This document shows positions 47,222 to 58,166 of a DNA stretch of 64,000 nucleotides, piece after piece. The position numbers and the translations under genes are program-made. Each line of letters starts with the position of its first letter. Position 1 is the first letter of the stretch. This DNA is from Tachypleus tridentatus (lineage: Eukaryota > Arthropoda > Merostomata > Xiphosura > Limulidae): contig NC_134830.1 in NCBI RefSeq assembly GCF_004210375.1, forward strand, positions 868,001 to 932,000, written 5' to 3'. The notes beneath the pieces were generated by a model. It was not told the DNA's origin. It ran no database searches and saw only the letters and a list, made by a program, of their open reading frames with translations.

Positions 47222-47670
47222 ACTTCGAATTCAAACCTATATAGCAAAAGGGGCACATGCCCCCTCACTTTTATTGGAGAAAACTATATTATCTTTAACA
47301 CTTTTATTCGAACCTTCGACTTGTGAAATTACTTATTTTCATTTTTCCCCCTTTTTCTCTTTCAATTAAAACTAAACTGTTTCGATTAGAATTGCACATT
47401 GTACACGTTTTCCTAAACGACAAAACATTAAGCAATAATATTACCTAATTTTATCTTTGCTCAATGTATTGCATTGGCGAGAGTATTTAACCTCTTGAGA
47501 AATATGTAGATATTTGACTAACAATGAATTTTAATCAAGCCAGTTTTAATAAAGCTCCGGCGAATCAGCTTAATATGTTTTAACAACAAAATAAATCTTT
47601 GAGAAACGAATTGTAGTTAATTGTTTGTTGTTAAACTGCACAGAGGACTGTCTGTGTTATGCCTATCACA
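47222..47670. other. Unannotated AT-rich stretch
   Basis: No feature seen. Confidence 0.3.
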
Positions 47671-47787
47671 ATGCCCTTGAAAGTTCCAGATGGCATTCTT
47701 CCAATTTCAATCACATAACCTTATAAAGGTCGTAATTTTATGACATGTTAGTTTAAACGCTGTATTTTTTACACTTATTAAAACTAG
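47671..47787 (+). repeat. Dispersed direct repeat, copy 1
   Basis: Begins gcccttgaaagttccagatg, followed by gcattcttccaatttcaatc and ggtcgtaattttatgacatg, and ends at tattttttacacttattaaa. The same order recurs at 48294. Confidence 0.88.
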
Positions 47788-48293
47788 CTCCCCCTCCTTC
47801 GAAATGCCCATTGAAAGAAAACTGTGTGTGTAATTTCTGCTTAAAAGTTGTTTATAATATAATTATCAATTCAACTTAAATTATTTTATATTCACTTAAA
47901 AAGAAATTTCATGTTAAAAATAAAGCATTATTTTCGTGGATATCAGCTACTTCTACGATGTGATTACACAACACTGATAGTTAGAATATATGGTTTTCCC
48001 AGGAAAAATTAAGTTACAGGACCGTGAGTGTATTCCACGTTTACCCAGCTCACGGAAAGCCCCCTAACGTGGGCCGTTGGAACAGTAACCGAACAAGATA
48101 GGTTTCAGTGGTTTTTACACATACAGCTGTATTCTTAATACTTTCTACGTACAATTCATTTTTTAGTTGTTGTGTATAACTAATAAAAGATTCGTGCGCG
48201 TGGAATGTATAATGTATTACTGTTTTATGGCTTGAAATAAAGATACCAGTTTTAAAAATTAGTTTTGATTTGTAACCAGTGTAAATGTAGCCG
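47788..48293. other. Unannotated AT-rich stretch between the direct repeats
   Basis: No feature recognised. A minus-strand open frame of 94 codons (48050-48334) overlaps repeat copy 2 and is not convincing. Confidence 0.3.
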
Positions 48294-48407
48294 GCCTTGA
48301 AAGTTTCAGATGGCATTCTTCCAATATAGATCACATAACTTTATATAGGTCGTAATTTTATGACATATTACTTTAAATGCAGTATTTTTTACATTTATTA
48401 AAACTAC
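48294..48407 (+). repeat. Dispersed direct repeat, copy 2
   Basis: Reads gccttgaaagtttcagatgg, cattcttccaatatagatca and ggtcgtaattttatgacata, about 620 bp after copy 1. It may be a short mobile element or a local duplication. Confidence 0.88.
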
Positions 48408-49971
48408 TGAATGCCTACTAAAGTAAAATTAGCTACAAAATAGAGTAAAACGCATTACGTTTAATACAAATAATATATGAAACATTATTTCACGCTTTTC
48501 ATTGAATGTAGAAGTTAACTGACAGTGGCGCTACCGTTTGATGATAGTTCGTACCAATAAAATCAATTTTGCTAACTAACAGTGTAATGAGTGTTTTTAC
48601 TTCCGCGTGTAATTGAGCTACTACCGGTCAGTGGCTGAGAGTAAATGAACCGTTGATTAGTTTGTAGTATGCTTATAGAGGTTTCTTTGTATGTAAATCT
48701 TTCCATGGCAACCAGTGTAACAAGTTCTACCGATTCTAATATTTCTCAAACGGACGAGAGTAGATTGAAGTATCTTCAAAATAAATCTCAATTTAGTAAA
48801 GAAATAAACCAAAAAACAATTTCACATTTCTCGTACTGACGTCACTTCTTCCTTTGGATTCCAATTGAAAATGAAAGAAGGAAAAATAAATTATTGATTA
48901 ATATTTGAAACTTCTAATTGTTGGTTATTAAAAGAGATTTTATTTATGATTCATAAACGTAACAAGAATATTTCCAATTTAGTTATTTCTATCAATCATT
49001 TTGAATTTTGAAGTATTTGTTTTTATAAAAGTTGTCGCTATGACTGAAGGTTCAGTTAATTTTTTAAAGTGTCTCGTTGATGAAACAAAACTATCATTTC
49101 GTATTTTGGAAGAATAAAAGTAATGCATATTTCACTTTTATATACGTGCTGACATTTTAAACTACGATGTTCCGAACCACAAAAGTCATTAAGAAGTTAC
49201 TACAAATTGCTTCGAGAGTAAGTGACTGGTATATTTATTTATTTGTTGTAACCAGCAATTACTTTGGATCTTTTCTTGTAATTTTCTGACATATATTTTC
49301 ATACCATGTGAAAAGAAAGCGAAATTACATAATGTGTATAGAAAATACATACTACAATTAAAGTTTCTGCGACTCTAACTCCGTTACAATTGCGCAAAAG
49401 TGAACACTTCTTTGAAATGGAAAATCGATTACCAAACATATTAAACACGTACGAGAAGCCTGTTGCAATACGTTTTTTTTGTTTAGTTTCACGCAACAAG
49501 TCACAATATTTCGAACTATTTTCCTGCCATCTAGTGGTCAAAAACAAGTCACAGTATTTTAATCTACTTTCATGCCATCTAGTGGTAAAGAGAACAATCT
49601 ATGTACTACCTTCCGCTTCAAATGTTCAAACAATTAAAAAAATGATAAACATACCCAACTAATCTTGGAATTTTTTTTTCACTCTATCAATTCCAAATAA
49701 TTCTGAATAATATAATTCCGCATTGAAATGTTGTAATGCGAATGATAATCAATTGCTCAAAGTTGATGTTAACTTTGCTATCCTTTGTTATAAACACACA
49801 AATACAACGAAGAAATACGGATTTTTGGAAATAAGTTTGTACTACTTTTAAGAAGAGACGTAGAAAAATAATAACAAGGAAATATAATTATATTTTTTGT
49901 ATTTTGTTGGAGATGTATTTACTTTGTTCTTTATAACTATAAATAATTAAGTAACCATCTTTAAAAAGTAA
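48408..49971. other. Unannotated AT-rich stretch
   Basis: Apart from the 52-bp duplication at 49494-49590, nothing is recognised. Opposed open frames at 49299-49547 and 49390-49662 overlap and are unsupported. Confidence 0.3.
49494..49590 (+). repeat. Tandem duplication, about 50 bp, carrying ccatctagtggt
   Basis: aacaagtcacaatatttcga ... ccatctagtggtcaaa is followed by aacaagtcacagtattttaa ... ccatctagtggtaaag. Both copies keep the ccatctagtggt core (49528-49539, 49575-49586). Confidence 0.85.
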
Positions 49972-50213
49972 GGCTGGCATGGCCAGGTGGTTAGGGCGTT
50001 CCACTCCTAATCTAAGGGTCGCCAGCTTGAATTCCCATCACATCAAACTTGATCGTTCTTTCAGCCGTTTAGGCGTTATAATGTGGCAGCCAGTTCCACT
50101 CTTAGTTGGTAAAAGAGTAGCTCAAGAGTTGGTGGTGAGTGGTGATGGCTAGCGACCTTCTCTCTTGTCTTACACTGCTAAATTAGGGACGGCTAGCGCA
50201 GATAGCCCTCGTG
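49972..50213 (+). repeat. SINE-A copy, first arm of an inverted pair
   Basis: The head ggctggcatggccaggtggt runs to ggctagcgcagatagccctc and gtg. The last tail bases are missing because the element is fused to the next, inverted copy. Confidence 0.92.
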
Positions 50214-50402
50214 AAAGACAAAAGGGAGGGCAGCTAATCATGGTCACTCACCTCCAACTTTTGGATTACTCTTTTACCAACGAATAGTGGGATAGAACGT
50301 GACGTTGTAACGTCTTCACGGTTTAAAGGGAGAACATGTTTGGCGGGACAGTGACTCAAATCCGCGAATCGAGCACCCTAACCACCTGACCATGGTGGGA
50401 CC
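50214..50402 (-). repeat. SINE-A copy, second arm of an inverted pair
   Basis: The plus strand shows gacaaaagggagggcagcta, caacttttggattactcttt, and finally aaccacctgaccatggtggg. The tail half is missing. It forms a tail-to-tail inverted repeat with 49972-50213. Confidence 0.9.
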
Positions 50403-50787
50403 CTATGATGTGTTTAGCATTTCAAGAACTAACTTCATGTTTATCATATTTAATGGTGTAGTCACAGGAATATGTACAGGTTCAAACACATTTCATATTT
50501 ATTATTATCTCTCGTTTTCGGTTCGTTACGTTTTGTGCTATAAATTATTCAATGTAGTTATGAAGATATGCTAATAAGAAAAACTTTTGTTTTAATTTGA
50601 TAACTTTTGTTAGTATATAAAATATATAAAATCAATACCTCTTCCAGGGATTACGGCGATCCTGTAAATCTTATGAAATCTTAATGCCACTCCGTATAAA
50701 TGTAAGTTACAGTAATTTAAACAAACAATATTATATTTTCAATAAAGAACACAGATATATTTTTTCCTCCTTTACAGACACCAGTTT
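50403..50787. other. Unannotated AT-rich stretch
   Basis: No feature; a 60-codon open frame is unsupported. Confidence 0.3.
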
Positions 50788-50798
50788 CTAGTGATTAG

Positions 50799-51069
50799 TT
50801 TTTTTTATTTCGCGCAAAGCTACTCGAGGGCTATCTGCGCTAGCCGTCCCTAATTTAGCAGTGTAAGACGAGAGGGAAGGCAGCTAGTCATCACCACCCA
50901 CCGCCAACTCTTGAGCTACTCTTTTACCAACGAATAGTGGGATTGACGGAAACATTATAACGCCCCCACGGCTGAAAGGGCGGGCATGTTTGGCGCGAAC
51001 GGGATGCAAACCCACGACCCTCGGATTAGGAGTCGAACGCCTTAACACGCTTGGCCATGCCGGGCCGTA
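50799..51069 (-). repeat. SINE-A insertion with 11-bp target-site duplication
   Basis: A full-length minus-strand copy (tttcgcgcaaagctactcga ... ttggccatgccgggcc). Flanks are ctagtgattag (50788-50798) and ctagtaattag (51070-51080), with one mismatch. Confidence 0.95.
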
Positions 51070-51080
51070 CTAGTAATTAG

Positions 51081-51525
51081 CATAAGGCAAGTGAATTGTT
51101 TTAATTATAGAATTATGTGTGAAATTTTTCCTTTGCTCACACTGGTTTTATAGTGTCCAGTAGGTGGCAATATAATTGATTTAATTATACAATTGTGTGT
51201 ATTCTTCTTTTGTTTGCAGACATTGGTTTTCTGACGACCAAAACTACAGTTCCTATATTTAATGATTTCATATTGCTGACGTCCTTACGTTTTCTTTCAT
51301 ATGAATAAATTAGACTTGGTCCTCCAGATGTCGCGATAGGCTAATACTCCTAGTGGTGGCTTTCTCTATGCACTCATAAACTAACATTCTTTAATTAACG
51401 TCTAACGAATAGTTATGTCAAAAGGAAACAATATGCTCAATAAGGATTGGTTAGTAAAAACTGATGGTCATCTAATATCAAAGTGGTTTAGGAAATCCAA
51501 AATTCACAGTAATACTAGGTACAGT
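51081..51525. other. Unannotated stretch
   Basis: Nothing recognised except the motif gtccagtaggtggcaata at 51155-51172, discussed under findings. Confidence 0.3.
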
Positions 51526-51537
51526 AACATCCGCTAG

Positions 51538-51654
51538 CCCCCCAGTGGCTCAGCGGTATGTCTGTGGACTTACAATGCTAAAAACCGGGTTTCGATACCC
51601 GTGGTGGGCAGAGCACAGATAGCCCATTGTGTAGCTTTGTGCTTAATTCCAATC
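51538..51654 (+). repeat. SINE-B insertion with perfect 12-bp target-site duplication
   Basis: The 12-mer aacatccgctag lies at 51526-51537 and 51655-51666. The element (117 bp) has a tRNA-like head (cccccagtggctcagcggta, A-box-like), a B-box-like ggtttcgatacccgtgg, and a short tail (agcacagatagcccattgtg, tagctttgtgcttaattcca). This copy defines the full SINE-B unit for the window. Confidence 0.96.
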
Positions 51655-51666
51655 AACATCCGCTAG

Positions 51667-52404
51667 AAGATTGAAGACTTGGAAGGTCTAATCCAGTTGT
51701 TGCTTATATTTTTAAAAAATGATTGTAGACAGAGCCCTTTCACAGTTTTAGTCCTTTTAGATTTGCCAGAAACAAGACAACCTAGTGAACGAGGCCTCTT
51801 TTTTTCAACTTGTGAACGATCGCATTGGTGTTTCTATGCCGCTTAGAAAACGAGAAATACCCATCTACGCGAGTGCTGATTGGCTGACAAGCACTGATGA
51901 CGTAACTATGGATTCTCCCACGTACCTAGTATGGAAAAGCACCGCACTCAAACTATTGGTAAACGTCGGAGATACAAATATTTTTTTATTATTTCAAGCA
52001 CAAACATGATTATCGCAAGTAGCTATTTGGACTATGAATTTTATTTGCTATCAAAATTTATTTGTATCTCACTAGAAATTTTCTTTTCACCCCTTTCAAG
52101 CCCTGGGGGGAACAATTTATCACTTTATTATATAGACCTATATAATATATAATAATTTGAGTGTTGCAACAAGTCGTAATATTTGTCTGAATGATTACGC
52201 TCAAATTGTAATTGTTATCGTCTCTGCTTCTTTGTACTTAGAACACTAAACATCTTAACTACAAATTGTTATTTTCAAACATTTTTTTCAAGTTGGAAAG
52301 AAATTATAGAAACCCAATACTCTAGCGAAGACATGGATAAGACAATCTATATTGTATCACGACCCGAGAATAATATTGAAGCTGCTCAGGAGCTGAGATA
52401 GCCA
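51667..52404. other. Unannotated stretch
   Basis: Overlapping open frames at 51785-52009 and 51931-52152 are not recognised. Confidence 0.3.
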
Positions 52405-52615
52405 AGCCTATCAAAGGTAGCAAAAGCCATAATCTTGTCCTACCAAGCACAAAGCAACTCAAGTGTCAAGAGGGGATTCGTCGTTTAGTGGAAAAGCAGT
52501 CACTAAAGGCTGTAACCAGCTTTCTGTAACATTATTGAAGACTATATAGGACAAAAGACAGCCAGAGCTTAATTTGGTAATCATCACTAGAAATACTGCT
52601 CATAAATGTATGGAA
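52405..52615 (+). pseudogene. Possible hAT transposase C-terminal remnant
   Basis: Translation with one frame change gives SLSKVAKAIILSYQAQSNSS, then VKRGF, then GKAVTKGCNQLSVTLLKTI. This resembles the hAT C-terminal dimerisation region (L-x-K-V-A-K-x-I-L ... S-S-x-E-R-G-F-S ... R-N-Q-L-S). Stops and a frameshift show it is dead. No other hAT domain is visible. Confidence 0.35.
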
Positions 52616-52876
52616 TTGCTGTTCGAACGAATCAGAATTACGTTCTGTCCAAATCTGGTATTAAAAGTTCTTATTATGAAATTTTGCAGAGTTGTATTTT
52701 AAGGGTTGAGTACAAAGAAAGAAATTTAGTGTAAGATATTCGACATTGAATTCAACAAAGACTGCGAAGTGTTGACTTGTGAATGAAAATAAAGGTCAAT
52801 CCTTCTACCTTGCTTTACTTTGATAAAAATACCTGATGGTGATTCTAATGTATTAATGTGAATATTGGTTTTCCTT
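52616..52876. other. Unannotated stretch
   Basis: No feature seen. Confidence 0.3.
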
Positions 52877-52984
52877 GGTGGGACAGCGATAAGTATACAG
52901 ATTTACAACACAAAATTCCAGAGTTCGAATCCCGCGATGGATACAGAAGTAAACCAACATGGCTTTGCTCTAAAACAAACAAAT
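52877..52984 (+). repeat. SINE-B copy
   Basis: Reads tggtgggacagcgataagta, gagttcgaatcccgcgatgg and catggctttgctctaaaaca. Confidence 0.8.
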
Positions 52985-53460
52985 GAATATGAATATTAAA
53001 ATTGTTACTGTATTTGAATATATTTCCAACTTTAGCTTATAAATCACAGATAAAATAAAATAAAAGACAACTTTAGGCGAAGTACAGCCTGTTTATATGT
53101 CCAAAGCGTAAAATAACCAGTATTGTGTTGATTTATATTCAAAACAATGAAAGTTAACATGTTAACTTTTTAGGACAAATACATTTGATATCCTAATACG
53201 ACCTATTGCTAGCGAAATTGGTTCTTCCTTTCCTTAACTAGCGTGCTTATGACATCGATATTAACTCTGTCGTTTTCACCTGGTAAAAACTCGAAGGAGG
53301 CTCGATTCCACACGTGTAGTAGAATCTTTGAGTGAAGTTTTGGATGAAACTCATTTCTCACCGTCTTTTCACGATATACATGTACTTCCTAATCAGAAAC
53401 AACTATGAGAGAATCGTCGGAATTGTTATGGGATTTACTGTGTCTCCTGTAGTCATAATC
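52985..53460. other. Unannotated stretch
   Basis: No feature; the open frame at 53332-53553 runs into the SINE. Confidence 0.3.
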
Positions 53461-53717
53461 GGACCCGGCATGGCCAGGTGGTTAAGGCACTCGACTCATA
53501 ATATGAAGGTCACTGGTTCGAATCCCCGCCATATGAACCGTGGAGGCGTTTAATGTGATGTCAATCCCACTATTCGTTGGTAAAAGAGTAGCCCAAGAGT
53601 TGACGGTGGGTGGTGATGACTAGTTGACTTCCCTCTAGTCTTACACTGCCAAATTAGAGACGGCTAACGCAGATAGCTGTCGTGTAGCTTTGCGCGAAAT
53701 TCAAAATACAAATAAAT
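53461..53717 (+). repeat. SINE-A copy with internal deletion
   Basis: The head is gacccggcatggccaggtgg, the B box ggttcgaatccccgcc, and the tail gcgcgaaattcaaaatacaa. The accaaacatgctcgcc segment is deleted. Confidence 0.94.
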
Positions 53718-54229
53718 AGAGTTACAATCGACAGAGTTAACTGTTCCATACACACATTTGGCAACGATGTGTTGACATCTCAACTTTGTCATCCGGCCAT
53801 TCAACTCCATCAATATCTTTCTAAAATAACAAAACCAAATATCACTTCTTGACGTACTACAACACTGCCACGAGTGTATACTGAAGTCTGTCAAAACCAA
53901 AATAAAAAATACATGCACCTTCCATAGATACAACCGTCTCCAAATCAAATAAACAAAGTATTGTTAGGAAAACAGGGCAGGTAAGACACACAACCTTCAA
54001 TACATACAAAAAGAATTTCGAATAATATACGAAACTAATAGATACCATAAAAAATTAATCAGCCAATCGCTTGTCAAGTAACTGACGAACTAGCCATCAT
54101 TATTGTTAATTCATTCGTATAGGACCACTGACACACACTTTGCCAGAAATTTGACATTAATTTTCAAATCCATCTAGATACCAAGGAAGAATCCACCACA
54201 ACTAAACAACCTGTAATCAAATAATGTAG
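53718..54229. other. Unannotated stretch, possibly older retroelement sequence
   Basis: Two minus-strand open frames (53664-53948, 53857-54048) are unsupported. The plus strand could be the upstream part of the element that follows, but I find no diagnostic motif. Confidence 0.25.
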
Positions 54230-54530
54230 AGAGTACCATGCTGTTGTTGGGACACATAACAGAGTATATGGAAGAACAATTAAACAACGATTAAAAGAAC
54301 ATGCAATACAATTTTTTTCCTCAGAAAACAAACAAACAGTCCTATCCGAGCATGCCCACAGTATTAAACGCAGTGGAGAGAATAATATGATGTACAATGT
54401 GAAACACTGGAAACTAGGAAAAATGTAAGAAGCTCTCAGAGTAAAACTCAATAAATCTAACACTAAAACAGACCAAGTATTGGAAAGTACAAGCATTTGG
54501 AACAATATATTATGAAAAGGAAAAATATGG
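54230..54530 (+). pseudogene. Penelope-like GIY-YIG endonuclease remnant
   Basis: One plus-strand frame gives GRTIKQRLKEHAIQFF, then TVLSEHAHSIKRSGENN, then, after a stop, EALRVKLNKSNTKTDQ and SIWNNIL. The order G-x-T-x-x-x-x-x-R-L-K-E-H ... S-E-H-A ... E-A-L ... I-W matches the C-terminal endonuclease of Penelope-like elements. The 131-codon minus-strand open frame at 54164-54559 is its antisense shadow. Confidence 0.5.
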
Positions 54531-54710
54531 ATAAAAGGATCATTCTTCATCTCAATCACTCCTTCTTAGCACCGCACTGTTGTTCGTATGTACAGAATCT
54601 TTTCTATTGAACTTCACAGATTTGAATCAGAATTCGACATATAATTTGAAATTGCCTCTCCGCAATCAGGAAAAAAGCATTCAGTTAAAAACTATTGAAT
54701 ATCTCAACGT

Positions 54711-54818
54711 ACTGGAACAGCGGTAAGTCTACGGATTTACAACGCTATAATCCGGGGTTCGATTAACACAGTGGAGATAGCAGGTAGCTCAATGTTGATA
54801 TCTTTTAAAACAAACAAT
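54711..54818 (+). repeat. SINE-B copy
   Basis: Reads ggaacagcggtaagtctacg, gatttacaacgctataatcc and ggggttcgattaacacagtg, with a decayed tail and a CAAA end. Confidence 0.82.
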
Positions 54819-55359
54819 TTATCGTATGGTTGTCCTGTAAAGGGTACATATTTTGGGTCAAATTGCCTATAATTTTGATAATCAATATTTATTTTGGTTT
54901 TATAAAATTTATTCTTAGTTATATCTGTCTTGATTTTCGGATAGAACTTCTTTCGCGACTAAAAACTATTTCCTAGTACTACTTTTGATGGTTATTTTTA
55001 TGTAGCTATTTATATCAAGATAAGAACGTGACTAACTTATGTTTCTTGTTAATACGCAACATGCGTCAAAGCTGTAATACTAAATATTCCTCGAATTTTT
55101 TGTTCTTTACATAGCAAGAAACTGAGTCTTAAATTCCATCAGTTTTGAGGATTAATAGTATTTTATAAGGCTTGTCAGTTTTCATCACCTTCAAATCTTT
55201 GTTTATCACTACGTTGCTTAAAGCAGGAAATATGTCTAGATTCATTACAACGACTTTAGGATCAGAAGGTTCTCTTTCGTAACATCATCTTTCATTTTGT
55301 AGATAAGAGCTGTGTTCCAAATGGTCTTAATTTAAGGTCTAAAATTATGTGTGTGTTTT
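54819..55359. other. Unannotated AT-rich stretch
   Basis: No feature seen. Confidence 0.3.
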
Positions 55360-55467
55360 TTATAGCAAAATCACATCTGGCTATCTGCTGTGTTCACCGA
55401 AGGGAATCGAACTCCTAATTTTAGCGTGGTAAGTCCAAAGACTTACCACTACCCCAGTGGGGGACAT
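55360..55467 (-). repeat. SINE-B copy
   Basis: Reads ttatagcaaaatcacatctg, gctatctgctgtgttcaccg, gggaatcgaactcctaattt and ccactaccccagtgggggac. First of three SINE-B copies in about 530 bp. Confidence 0.88.
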
Positions 55468-55560
55468 TAAATTATGACGTTCATACTCACATTTCAAACT
55501 ACTCTTAGAATAAAATAAATTTATAAATTGTTTCTAACTACATTACTCGTTATGAAAATG

Positions 55561-55684
55561 TCCCCAGTAGCATAACGGTAATATATGCAAAGTCGCACAG
55601 CTAGAAAACGAGATTCGATACCCGTGATGGATAGAGTATGATGTAATTTTGTGCTTTATTCCAAAACAAACAAACAAACAAACG
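55561..55684 (+). repeat. SINE-B copy
   Basis: Reads tccccagtagcataacggta, gagattcgatacccgtgatg and gtgctttattccaaaacaaa with CAAA repeats. The flanks share an AT-rich similarity (aattgtttctaactac / aattgtttctaattat), which may be a duplication. Confidence 0.85.
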
Positions 55685-55786
55685 TCATTAAAATAGAATA
55701 AAACTAGAAATTGTTTCTAATTATATTAGTCAACGAATGGGACGTTTACTAAAAGTTTTAAAAAATGTGTATATTTGTTTTTCTAA

Positions 55787-55893
55787 CGCAAAGTTTCACA
55801 ATAGGGTACCTGCGATTTGTCCACCTCAGGAACTGACTCCGAAATTTTAGCATTATAAGCCCTGAAACTTACTTCTGGTCCACAGAATGGAGT
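55787..55893 (-). repeat. SINE-B copy, diverged
   Basis: Reads gcaaagtttcacaatagggt, acctgcgatttgtccacctc, ggaactgactccgaaatttt and tctggtccacagaatggag. Confidence 0.7.
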
Positions 55894-56705
55894 GAGAGGA
55901 TTAGTCATATTAGAACTAAGATGATGAAACGATATAATTAAGTATTATTGTTAAGTAATCTCCTTACCCTTTTTTAAATGAATAAGTAATCATAATTTCT
56001 AGAAGGCTTAAGGGTTTTACAATAATTTAAATGGAATATTGTATTTTTATTTAGCAGTTTTGAACTACTCGCCAGAGGGAGGGCAATGAGTTAATAGCAC
56101 CACACAAACTGTCATCCACACTAAGAGATTGACTGTCACACGTATAACGTACCAACATCTTAAAGCAGGAGAGCTATTTTGTAGTATCGCACAGATTCGA
56201 ACCAGGCTTACTAGTTTTGAAATACAAGTTCTAACATAGGACCACTCCACATCCAGATGGCTTTTGGAAATTCTAAGAACGAAATTATAATCTATGATAT
56301 ACACTCAACGTGTTCGGCAACGAGCAACTTGTTACTGAATACGAGTTTCACATTGTGAACTGGAAATATAATTACCCAGAAAAGACAGTTCTTCACCAGG
56401 CAACTAGTTGAGGTGAATAATGTTAGTGTTGGGTAGAGGAATGCACAGCGACTATTAACTACGTGCAAAACACGTGCATACTACGTGGGTTTTATGGAAG
56501 CATAATATTAGTTGCCATGTTCAGGTATCTTGGAGGTCGGTTTAATATTAACACCAGCATCTTTTAATTATTGGTTTTAGTGTTAATCTTTGAGTTATTG
56601 TTTTATGTAAAATTAAGTACCCAATATAATTGTTTTTATTGATACGTAGGGTAAGATTAAATACAATATATTTCTAGATTTTTAGGTAATTACTTAATAT
56701 TAGCA
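55894..56705. other. Unannotated AT-rich stretch
   Basis: A minus-strand open frame of 79 codons (56065-56304) is unsupported. Confidence 0.3.
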
Positions 56706-56772
56706 AGTTTGTTTGTTTTTGAATTTCGCGCAAACCTACTCGAGGGCTATCTGCGCCAGCCGTCTCTAAGTA
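56706..56772 (-). repeat. SINE-A 3'-end fragment
   Basis: Only the tail is present (tttgtttgtttttgaatttc, gcgcaaacctactcgagggc, tatctgcgccagccgtct). A severe 5' truncation. Confidence 0.9.
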
Positions 56773-57533
56773 AAGCTTCGTCTAACATTTATTTTAGAAC
56801 ATCGTGTCGTATTCTTTTTAAAGTAAAGCTTACATAATATTTAAGACAAATAACATATAATATTTCTAGTCTTGCCCAACTGAAGCTGATTAATGACTGT
56901 AACACCTAGTTTAAACTTATAATGCGACACACGCTATTTTTGATCAACAGTACATGTAGTTTCATTGTAGAATATAAATATTTGGTTATACAAAAAAGTT
57001 TTAAGTATTATAAAGATAAAAAGATAATTTTATAATTGAAAAAGCACATACATAAAATATGCGTTACTTTAATGGACCAAAGGTTTGAGGTGTTATACAT
57101 GCTAATACAGTACGGTTTATTTTCAAATGAAAGTTGTCATGCTAGGGATGAGATGGATGGCATTTATATGTTAGGCTTAGCTGTGAATTTCTAACTATTT
57201 GTTATTTATTGAAACTACGCTTAGACCATATTTAAAATCATGTTTATCTTATCAAATTGTTAAAAGATATAGAGTGAAAAGTCATAACATTTCAAAGAAT
57301 GGAGCTCTCAATATGTTTTGCATGGAACTCATACGAAAGACAATGGGATTTAAAGGCTGTGATTATGACAAAGAACTCTTCACCTCGTTACTATGAAAGT
57401 GAGCATATTTTTGGTGTAGTTAATCACATGATAAACAAAGATTTGAATTTAAACAAGGCTTACAAGTGATAAGCATATAATATTTTATCCACTCTTTAAA
57501 ATCAAAGGGTGCTTCATAATAAAAGATGGTAAA
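56773..57533. other. Unannotated AT-rich stretch
   Basis: A 65-codon open frame at 57199-57396 is not recognised. Confidence 0.3.
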
Positions 57534-58166
57534 ATAAGCCGAAGTCATGACAATACCATACACACACTAGAATACGCCGAAGTCATGACAATACCATTCA
57601 CACACTAGAATAAGCCGAAGTCATGACAATACCATACACACACTAGAATACGCCGAAGTCATGACAATACCATTCACACACTAGAATAAGCCGAAGTCAT
57701 GACAATACCATACACACACTAGAATACGCCGAAGTCATGACAATACCATTCACACACTAGAATAAGCCGAAGTCATGACAATACCATACACACACTAGAA
57801 TAAGCCGAAGTCATGACAATACCATTCACACACTAGAATAAGCCGAAGTCATGACAATACCATACACACACTAGAATAAGCCGAAGTCATGACAATACCA
57901 TTCAGACACTAGAATAAGCCGAAGTTATGACAATACCATTCAGACACTAGAATAAGCCGAAGTCATGACAATACCATTCACACACTAGAATAAGCCGAAG
58001 TTATGACAATACCATTCAGACACTAGAATAAGCCGAAGTCATGACAATACCATTCACACACTAGAATAAGCCGAAGTTATGACAATACCATTCACACACT
58101 AGAATAAGCCAAAGTCATGACAATATCATTCACACACTAGAATAAGCCGAAGTCATGACAATACCA
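57534..58166 (+). repeat. 38-bp minisatellite, 17 units
   Basis: The unit is aagccgaagtcatgacaata + ccattcacacactagaat, with gaag phased from 57541 to 58149 every 38 bp. The first part alternates two unit types (catacacacactagaatacg / cattcacacactagaataag), a 76-bp dimer. Later units share gaagttatg and cattcagacac variants. Confidence 0.97.

Noticed and set aside
54164..54559. 131-codon minus-strand open frame
   Set aside because: It is antisense to the plus-strand GIY-YIG-like remnant.
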